From Lachnospiraceae bacterium (GTDB lineage: Bacteria > Bacillota > Clostridia > Lachnospirales > Lachnospiraceae): 64,000 nt of DNA. The DNA lies in assembly GCA_017936785.1 (NCBI GenBank), contig JAGBEV010000031.1:89739-153738 (forward strand), given 5' to 3'. Below, in pieces: positions 17,011 to 23,326 of this stretch. The stretch's first letter is position 1, and every line of letters begins with the position of its first letter. A program made the translations under genes and the position numbers. The notes under the pieces were generated by a model, which saw only the letters and a program-made list of their open reading frames with translations, did not search any database and was not told the DNA's origin.

Positions 17011-18507
17011 TTAGCACTTGCTAACTCCAATGATCCTGTAAATTTCCTTCATATCCATGCTTTCCCTTAAAGCATCTGCCAACCTGTCATACTGCTGCTC
17101 CTTATAAGCCCGGAAGGAAAGAATCTCTTTGTTATATTTTCCCAATCCGCACCGCTCATAAAGAAGTGACAAAAGCGCCTTCCTGAAATCCTCTTGGTCA
17201 AATATTCCATGAAAATATGTTCCTGCTACATTTCCTTTCATACATCCGTCAAAGCCATCATCCGTCTCAAGAAAATATTCCGGTTTCTCCTCATGATAAA
17301 CTGTTTTTCCCATGTGGATCTCATAGCCCTTTACCTGCTTGTAGGACAAGGGGGCAAACGGACCGGATAGTCCTATGGTTTTCCCTTCCCTGCATCTCTG
17401 GGTTTTTCCTTCTTCAAAATAAGTAGTGACCGGCAAAAGACCCAAGCCCCGGATTTCTCCGCCGCCTTCCACTCCTGCTTCATCCACGATCCGCCTTCCC
17501 AAAAGCTGAAAACCTCCGCAGATTCCGAAGATCAGCGTACCTTTCCCGGCATGACGCAGGATCAATGCTTCCAGTCCGCTTTCCCTCAGCCACTTCATGT
17601 CTGCTACGGTATTCTTGCTGCCGGGCAGAATGATCATATGGGGATTTCCCAATTCAGAAGGCTTTTCCACATATCTGACAGATACCCCTTCGTCAATGGA
17701 TAAGGCATGAAAATCCGTAAAGTTAGATATTTTCCGCAGTTTGATGACAGCTATATCCACTGCTGCCGTCACATTCCTTTTTTCCAGTTCCTTTGCAAGG
17801 GAATCCTCTTCTTCTATATCCACATCCAGGTAAGGCACGATGCCCAGGACTTTTTTTTTGCACCGCTGCTCTAACATTTGAATTCCCGGCTCCAAAATTG
17901 CTGCGTCTCCCCGGAATTTATTGACAATCAAACCTTTGATCCGGCTGCGCTCATCCGCTTCCAACAGCTCTAAGGTTCCCAAAAGCTGGGCAAATACTCC
18001 TCCTCTGTCAATATCTCCCGCCAGAAGGACCGGTGCATCCACCATTTTGGCAAGTCCCATATTGACGATATCGTTTTCCTTTAAGTTGATTTCCGCTGGA
18101 CTTCCTGCCCCTTCGATCACCACAATGTCTGATTGTGCCGCCAGATTGTCATATGCCTCTTTGATCACAGGAATATAATCAGTTTTCTTTTTATAATAAT
18201 CCATGGCGCACATATTGCCCTGAACCTTCCCCAGTACAATGACCTGGGAGCCCATATCTGAAGTGGGCTTTAATAAAACAGGGTTCATCCACACATGAGG
18301 CTTCTTTTTACACGCCTCCGCCTGAACCACCTGTGCCCTGCCCATTTCCAGACCGGCTTCCGTAATATAGGAATTCAATGCCATATTCTGGGATTTAAAG
18401 GGTGACACATTATATCCGTCCTGGGTAAAAAGCCTGCAAAGCCCTGCAGCGATCAGACTTTTTCCCGCATTGGACATAGTTCCCTGTATCATGATGGATT
18501 TTGCCAT
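17011..18507 (-). CDS. cbiP: Cobyric acid synthase (amidotransferase)
   Basis: 498 aa from the ATG at 18507, which has AGGAGG 7 nt upstream. It amidates four carboxylates (b, d, e, g) of adenosylcobyrinic acid a,c-diamide using glutamine and ATP. The N-terminal ATPase domain has the P-loop variant QGTMSNAGKS; the C-terminal type-1-like glutamine amidotransferase domain has the nucleophile in IFGICGGFQLLG and a histidine in YFHGIFD. It overlaps the end of cobD by 19 nt. Confidence 0.96.
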   Translation of the reverse strand: MAKSIMIQGTMSNAGKSLIAAGLCRLFTQDGYNVSPFKSQNMALNSYITEAGLEMGRAQVVQAEACKKKPHVWMNPVLLKPTSDMGSQVIVLGKVQGNMCAMDYYKKKTDYIPVIKEAYDNLAAQSDIVVIEGAGSPAEINLKENDIVNMGLAKMVDAPVLLAGDIDRGGVFAQLLGTLELLEADERSRIKGLIVNKFRGDAAILEPGIQMLEQRCKKKVLGIVPYLDVDIEEEDSLAKELEKRNVTAAVDIAVIKLRKISNFTDFHALSIDEGVSVRYVEKPSELGNPHMIILPGSKNTVADMKWLRESGLEALILRHAGKGTLIFGICGGFQLLGRRIVDEAGVEGGGEIRGLGLLPVTTYFEEGKTQRCREGKTIGLSGPFAPLSYKQVKGYEIHMGKTVYHEEKPEYFLETDDGFDGCMKGNVAGTYFHGIFDQEDFRKALLSLLYERCGLGKYNKEILSFRAYKEQQYDRLADALRESMDMKEIYRIIGVSKC

Positions 18508-19625
18508 TGTGTTTCCTCCTGTATCTGCCTCATACATCTGATCAAGGCTTCATTTTCTTCATGACAGCCAATGCCGATCCGGTAAAAGCCTTCTGACAGC
18601 CCTGCGAAATTACTGCAGTCCCGGATCAAAATCTTTTTCTTTAAAAGAAGTTCTCCCAGATCCTCTCTGCCGTAAAAGAAAATAAAATTAGCCCCGTGAC
18701 CGTAAATGCGGTCCGCTCCCCATTTTGGCAGTTCCTTCAACAGATATTCCTTTTCTTCATCGATCAGCTTTCTGGTCCTTTTCAGATAATCTTCATCTTC
18801 TAAAGCGGCAATCCCCGCCATCTGTGCCGGGATGGATGTATTCCAGGGCTGAAGTTTTTCCCTGATCGCCTCTGCCAAAGAAACATTGCTGCACAAAGCA
18901 TAGCCCAACCGCAGCCCTGCCATGGCATAGATTTTCGTAAAAGCGCGAAGGATCACCAGATGTGGAAACCTTGCAAGCATCCCTTTCATGGTATATTGTC
19001 CTTCCTCTTCCATAAAGGGCAGAAAACATTCATCAAGGCAAAAATAAGTTTTTGTCTCCTCACAACGTTCTGCTGTTTTTTCCAAAAGCTCCCGTTTTAT
19101 GAAAGTGCCTGTAGGATTATTGGGGTTGCAGAGAAATAAAATGTCACAGTCATCGGTTATTTCTTTTAGAATTTCCTCTGACAAACGAAAGTCCTGATCT
19201 TCAAACAGCCGAAAATACTGTATTTTTCCGCCTGCGGCAAGAAGCGCCCTTTCATATTCCGCAAAAGAGGGAGCTGTTACCAGTCCTTTTTTTACATTTA
19301 AGGCATAGCAAATGGCGTAGATCAATTCTGCCGCTCCGTTGCCTAAGACTACCTGTTCCATAGAAAGATTTTCCTGACCGGCAATCTTTCGGCGCAGTTT
19401 TTCACCCTCTGTATCGGGATAAGCGCCTGATGACAAAATGCCTTCCCATGCGGCTTTTTTGCTTTCTTCCGGCATTCCCAAAGGGTTTACATTCACGGAA
19501 AAGTCCAATTCTGTTTCATTGCGGTAAATATCTCCGCCGTGTATGATCTCTTTCTGATGTATCCTGTCCCTGCCACATATTTTTTCCCTGCAAAGCATCC
19601 TGTCATTTCTGTCTGTTTTTTCCAT
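18489..19625 (-). CDS. cobD: Threonine-phosphate decarboxylase (PLP enzyme)
   Basis: 378 aa from the ATG at 19625; GAGG lies 5 nt upstream, and adjacent ATG (19628) or GTG (19643) starts are possible. It belongs to fold-type I aminotransferases near histidinol-phosphate aminotransferase. The pyridoxal lysine is in RAFTKIYAMAGLRLGY, with NPNNPTG and the FSVNVNPLG opening typical of CobD. It decarboxylates L-threonine O-3-phosphate to aminopropanol phosphate for attachment by CbiB. Its start region lies in a set of three imperfect repeats. Confidence 0.93.
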   Translation of the reverse strand: MEKTDRNDRMLCREKICGRDRIHQKEIIHGGDIYRNETELDFSVNVNPLGMPEESKKAAWEGILSSGAYPDTEGEKLRRKIAGQENLSMEQVVLGNGAAELIYAICYALNVKKGLVTAPSFAEYERALLAAGGKIQYFRLFEDQDFRLSEEILKEITDDCDILFLCNPNNPTGTFIKRELLEKTAERCEETKTYFCLDECFLPFMEEEGQYTMKGMLARFPHLVILRAFTKIYAMAGLRLGYALCSNVSLAEAIREKLQPWNTSIPAQMAGIAALEDEDYLKRTRKLIDEEKEYLLKELPKWGADRIYGHGANFIFFYGREDLGELLLKKKILIRDCSNFAGLSEGFYRIGIGCHEENEALIRCMRQIQEETQWQNPS

Positions 19626-19711
19626 CATATCCTCATATATCACTTTTCTTCCGTCATATCCTTTGCTTTACTTTTTCCCGTCATATCCTTATATATTACT
19701 TTTTCTATTCC
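19625..19711 (-). repeat. Three imperfect tandem repeats at the cobD start
   Basis: On the plus strand, three copies of about 27-31 bp begin with TCATATCC at 19625, 19654 and 19681 and carry a shared CTTTTTC/CACTTTTC core. On the coding strand each copy has a purine-rich ribosome-site-like stretch followed by ATGA, so the translation start of cobD appears triplicated. The middle copies could start only a 14-codon peptide. Confidence 0.6.
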
Positions 19712-19772
19712 TTCAAAATCAGCTTTTACCGCCTGGCAAACCTTATGGTTTAGATCACTTAAAATGGCTGTT

Positions 19773-20762
19773 TCAAATGAAATAGTAAATGCAAAGCAGA
19801 CTCCCTATGCCCAGAATCCATAAACCAATGCCTGTTCCAAACATCAGCTTATTGGCTCTTTTGATATCCTCCGGCTCTACATCCCTGTCATCATCTCCGA
19901 TCACAGGCTTTTGATATTTCTTCCCAAAATACCAGGCGTCCCCGCCAAGCTGAATGTGCAGCGCTCCTGCACAGACCGCCTCGGTCTGCGCCGAATTGGG
20001 GCTTGCATGGTTGCCTCTGTCCCTTTTATAAATCCTGCAGCCGTTTCTCCCATCCATTCCCAAAATCCATGAGGCAGCGATCATCAGCCATGCTGAAATC
20101 CTTGCGGGAATGAAATTTGCCAGATCATCCAATTTAGCCGCTGCCCTTCCTAAATAAAGATAAGCGTCATTTTTATATCCCACCATGGAATCCATGGTGT
20201 TGACAGCTTTATAAAAAAAGCCTCCCGGTACGCCAAAGCAGATCATGAATAGCAAGGGGGCAATAACGCCGTCGGAAGTGTTTTCCGCCACTGTCTCCAC
20301 AGCCGCCTTTGTGATCCCCTTTTCATCCAGCCCTTCCGTGTCCCTTCCCACGATCATGGATACTGCATATCTGGCACGCTCCAAATTTCCTGCTTTCAAG
20401 GCATCATATACCTTCATGCTTTCTTTATAAAGGGATTTTGCCGCAAGGAGCTGATAACACCAGAAGCATTCCAGCAGGATTCTCACATAAGGGTGTATCC
20501 GTTCTGCACCATATAAGATTAACAGGGGAATTCCTGTGGAAACCGCCAGTGTCATGATGACCAGCAAAATTCCGGCAAATATCTTTTTGCTCCGGTCACT
20601 TTCCCTTTCCGTGCCCAAATGAAAGCATTTGACCAGACTGTTTTTTAAAATATCAATGATTTTCCCGATCCCGCAGACCGGGTGCCACATCCATCGGGGA
20701 TCTCCAAGAAGCAGATCCATCAAAAATCCCACAAAGATGACCAGACATCGTTCCTTCATCAT
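19773..20762 (-). CDS. cbiB: Adenosylcobinamide-phosphate synthase
   Basis: 329 aa membrane protein that joins aminopropanol phosphate to adenosylcobyric acid. The family opening D-L-L-L-G-D-P-R-W-M-W-H-P-V is intact at residues 15-28. The segments ENTSDGVIAPL, YKAVNTMDSMVGYKN and KLDDLANFIPAR also match CbiB, as do the multiple hydrophobic helices. Its start overlaps the end of the phosphatase gene by 110 nt; an internal ATG would shorten the overlap but would remove the first hydrophobic segment. Confidence 0.95.
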   Translation of the reverse strand: MMKERCLVIFVGFLMDLLLGDPRWMWHPVCGIGKIIDILKNSLVKCFHLGTERESDRSKKIFAGILLVIMTLAVSTGIPLLILYGAERIHPYVRILLECFWCYQLLAAKSLYKESMKVYDALKAGNLERARYAVSMIVGRDTEGLDEKGITKAAVETVAENTSDGVIAPLLFMICFGVPGGFFYKAVNTMDSMVGYKNDAYLYLGRAAAKLDDLANFIPARISAWLMIAASWILGMDGRNGCRIYKRDRGNHASPNSAQTEAVCAGALHIQLGGDAWYFGKKYQKPVIGDDDRDVEPEDIKRANKLMFGTGIGLWILGIGSLLCIYYFI

Positions 20763-21291
20763 ACTCTATTATAAAACCTCTTCCGTTTTCAATCTGCCAA
20801 TCATAGTAAGCCTTATGAGGAAGGATGATCCGGTCTAAAACCGCCATAATGGTTCCTCCATGGACTACCATAAAAATATCTTTGGCATTTTCCCTTTCCA
20901 GAGCTATCATTTCATCAAAGCCTTTAAGACAGCGGTTTTGGAATTCTATCCTGCTCTCCCCTTTTGGAAATCCGCTCTCTCCAAGGGTGTCCAGAAATTT
21001 TTGATAAGGAGGCAGATCCTTTAATTCCTCATAATTGCAATATTCATAGTCGCCAAAATCACATTCCCTATAGGCGGGAATTTCTATTTGCACAGCCTGG
21101 GAAAACAGAATCTCTGCAGTCTGTCTGCACCTTTTCATGGGACTGACATAGACCTTTTCCGCCAAAGGAACATCATATCCTTTCAATCGCTCCGCTGTTG
21201 ACGGGAGCAATTCTTCATCTGTCCTTCCTACATATCTTCGTTCCAGATTTCCTTTTGTCTTTCCGTGTCTTATAAGCCAGATTTTTTTCAT
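20653..21291 (-). CDS. cobC: Histidine-phosphatase family protein (CobC-like)
   Basis: 212 aa. The phosphohistidine loop I-R-H-G-K-T is at residues 7-12, followed by a second RC at the active site (SPMKRCRQTAEILF), an acidic ECDFGDYE motif and VVHGGTIMAVL. In this context it is most likely alpha-ribazole-5'-phosphate phosphatase, the last step of the nucleotide loop. The C-terminal 35 residues lie within the cbiB overlap and are not part of the conserved fold. The start overlaps the upstream gene's stop by 4 nt. Confidence 0.88.
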   Translation of the reverse strand: MKKIWLIRHGKTKGNLERRYVGRTDEELLPSTAERLKGYDVPLAEKVYVSPMKRCRQTAEILFSQAVQIEIPAYRECDFGDYEYCNYEELKDLPPYQKFLDTLGESGFPKGESRIEFQNRCLKGFDEMIALERENAKDIFMVVHGGTIMAVLDRIILPHKAYYDWQIENGRGFIIEYDEGTMSGHLCGIFDGSASWRSPMDVAPGLRDRENH

Positions 21292-21623
21292 TTGATCTTC
21301 TCTCCCAAACCGCAGATGACTCTGATAACCTGCTCTGCATGCTCTGCAAGATAACAGTTTACCCTGCCGTTTTTCTCACGGTATTTCCGTTCAAAGGGGT
21401 CTATGGGTACGATTCCATAACCCATTTCATTGCTGACTATGATCAGTTTATGGGGATCGTACTGTGTCAGCAAATTTTTTGCCTCTTCTAAAGGGTCTGA
21501 ATTTTTTTGTAGTGCGGCTTTTACTTTCAGATGGAAATCATCTTCTATGTGCCAGCCTTCTTTTGCCAGTTTGCGGGCATACTGGGTTTTGCCTTGGGCA
21601 GTTCCGCCTATGATCAGAATCAT
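21288..21623 (-). CDS. Short CobU paralogue
   Basis: 111 aa against about 175-190 for CobU. It keeps the P-loop (IIGGTAQGKT, residues 4-13), the IIVSNEMGYGIVP strand and the terminal GRVNCYLAEHAEQVIRVICGL helix. It lacks the central part, including the RHRxxR histidine that becomes guanylylated in bifunctional CobU. It may therefore retain nucleotide binding or kinase activity but is unlikely to be a guanylyltransferase of the CobU type. A full-length CobU is encoded 1 kb upstream in the same operon, beyond cobS and the long hairpin. Confidence 0.85.
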   Translation of the reverse strand: MILIIGGTAQGKTQYARKLAKEGWHIEDDFHLKVKAALQKNSDPLEEAKNLLTQYDPHKLIIVSNEMGYGIVPIDPFERKYREKNGRVNCYLAEHAEQVIRVICGLGEKIK

Positions 21624-21658
21624 AAAAAGGTCTCCTGTTTGTTATTAGTGTTTGGTGG

Positions 21659-21909
21659 GCATCCGTGAGGGTGGAGCGGTTTGGTTTGTTTTTTAAGGCT
21701 GAGGGTTGAAAGGGATTTTTCTAACAGAATGCGGTAGGGTTTTGATTATTTGCGGGGCGCCGTCAATGCGGCATCCATGCCGCAGAGACGGCTAAAATTG
21801 CCATCCAGGCAATTTTCCCCTGGAATACCCGGGCATTCTGTAAGAAAAATTGCCCTTTCAAACCCAAAGCCTTAAAAAACAAACCAAACCGCTCCACCCT
21901 CACGGATGC
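21659..21909 (-). repeat. Long nested hairpin between cobS and the short cobU gene
   Basis: Two inverted arms, 21659-21732 and 21833-21909, can pair. The outer 42 bp (21659-21700 with 21868-21909) are a perfect match, and the inner 30 or so match with a few mismatches and single-base gaps. The right arm begins inside the last two codons of cobS. The roughly 100-nt interior holds two more hairpins. The gene-to-gene spacing here is about 275 bp while most other junctions in the operon overlap or are under 60 bp. It could be a MITE-like insertion, an mRNA processing or stability element, or a structured RNA. Confidence 0.85.
21759..21816 (-). other. Two inner hairpins inside the long inverted repeat
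   Basis: The first (21759-21792) is a nested stem: GCCGTC with GACGGC outside and GCGGCAT with ATGCCGC inside around a 2-nt loop. The second (21794-21816) is AAAATTGCC with GGCAATTTT around a 5-nt loop. With the outer arms they would form a three-way or four-way junction. Confidence 0.75.
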
Positions 21910-22658
21910 GGCAATTTACTGGTTATCACTACAGATATGAGGATTGCCAGTTCGCAAATCTGTAGGAAAAATCCGGCTAAGTCTCCGGTTATGCCGCCGA
22001 ATTCTTTATAGGACATGAGCCTGTAGTAGATAAAGGCGGCGGCTCCTGCTGCGAGGATGATAATTCCATAGGGCAGGGACAGGTATAAAAGAATGCCTAC
22101 ATAGAGGATCAGCTCTGTTATGAGAATCCATTTTACTTTCCCTGGGGCGGCTGTGCTGAAGGCAGCTGCCATTCCGTCTTTTTTTGCCTTGGAAAAGACA
22201 GCAAGGGATAATGCGCTCAGGATTCTGGAAAAGGGGTGGCACATGGCAAGGAACAGGATGGTTTCGGCAGTGATCTCATTGCTGAAGGCAAAATAGGTCA
22301 GTATATAAACCATGCCAAAAATAATGGCAAATGCCCCCGTGTGAGGGTCTTTGAGTATTTCCAGTTTCTTTTCTTTGGAAGCGTATGAGCTTTTGGCATC
22401 AACGGTATCCAAAAATCCGTCCATGTGAATGCCGCCGTTTATGATCATGGGCAGAATGGTCAGAACAGCCGCTTTGGTAACCGGCTGAAATCCCAGTTTT
22501 TCCATGAGATAAAATATTCCCACTTCGCATACTCCGATGATGATGCCCACAATGGGAAAAAAGCATAAGATATAGCGCATGTCTTTTTCCTTCCATTCAA
22601 ATCGGGGCATGGGAATTCTGGAATAGGTGGAAATTGCAATGATCATGGATTTTAACAT
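21900..22658 (-). CDS. cobS: Adenosylcobinamide-GDP ribazoletransferase
   Basis: 252 aa polytopic membrane protein that joins adenosylcobinamide-GDP with alpha-ribazole (or its phosphate) to form cobalamin (phosphate). The signature GGIHMDGFLDTVDA with acidic metal ligands is intact, as are STYSRIPMPRF at the start and RILSALSLAVF. Its last codons form the start of the long hairpin. It overlaps cobU by 7 nt. Confidence 0.95.
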   Translation of the reverse strand: MLKSMIIAISTYSRIPMPRFEWKEKDMRYILCFFPIVGIIIGVCEVGIFYLMEKLGFQPVTKAAVLTILPMIINGGIHMDGFLDTVDAKSSYASKEKKLEILKDPHTGAFAIIFGMVYILTYFAFSNEITAETILFLAMCHPFSRILSALSLAVFSKAKKDGMAAAFSTAAPGKVKWILITELILYVGILLYLSLPYGIIILAAGAAAFIYYRLMSYKEFGGITGDLAGFFLQICELAILISVVITSKLPHP

Positions 22659-23326
22659 GGTAATTCTCCTTTCCGGCAGACAGGAATGCCACAGACCACT
22701 TCCACAACGGCTTCTGCTTCTTTTGCAAGCAGGCAGTTGATTTCACCTAACAGACGGCAATATTCGTAAGTACTGTCCTCTGTCATATCATTTCCTCCGG
22801 TTTCCGAGGTCTCCTCCTGATGGGAGATACTCTGGGATTTTTCAGAATAATTTCCATCAGAAAATACTTCATTTGTAATGATGATCAGGCTGTGCGCATT
22901 CTGCGCCAGATGTTTTATGGGAGCTATGATGGCTTCTTTTGCTTTTTCATGAAGTTCTATGCTGTTTCCTTTTATTTGTCCTTCCTCCATATACATTTCA
23001 TTTGCCAGAAGATTAGACATACATTCCAGTAAAAATACATTCCCCTTTTCTATTGAATTTCTGCCGGATAAATTTCCACATTCATTCCCCATCACCTTAA
23101 GATGATGAAAACATTCCACAGTCTGAAAGCCTTTTCCGTCCCGCATCCTTCTGTGTCTTTCAATTCTTTTTCTGCTTTCCTCATCATAGGGATACATGGT
23201 TGCCACATAATATAACCCTGATTTTTCCTTATGGGTTTTCCGCGCTTTCTTATATTGTTCTGTGGCAAGTTTTTCTCCATAGGCGGATTTTCCGCTGCCG
23301 CTGCCTCCCGTTATCAGATAGATCAT
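22652..23326 (-). CDS. cobU: Adenosylcobinamide kinase/guanylyltransferase
   Basis: 224 aa. It phosphorylates adenosylcobinamide and transfers GMP to give adenosylcobinamide-GDP. The P-loop ITGGSGSGKS is at residues 5-14. YVATMYPYDEE and RIERHRRMRDGKGF contain the histidine used for the GMP intermediate, and LLECMSNLLANEM and the ITNEVFSDG loop follow. A roughly 20-residue polar insert (ISHQEETSETGGNDM) makes it longer than most CobU. It overlaps both neighbours by a few nucleotides. Confidence 0.94.
   Translation of the reverse strand: MIYLITGGSGSGKSAYGEKLATEQYKKARKTHKEKSGLYYVATMYPYDEESRKRIERHRRMRDGKGFQTVECFHHLKVMGNECGNLSGRNSIEKGNVFLLECMSNLLANEMYMEEGQIKGNSIELHEKAKEAIIAPIKHLAQNAHSLIIITNEVFSDGNYSEKSQSISHQEETSETGGNDMTEDSTYEYCRLLGEINCLLAKEAEAVVEVVCGIPVCRKGELPC

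Noticed and set aside
19625-19711. CRISPR-like array at the three tandem repeats
   Set aside because: Copies are imperfect, directly adjacent with no unique spacers, and contain the cobD ribosome site.
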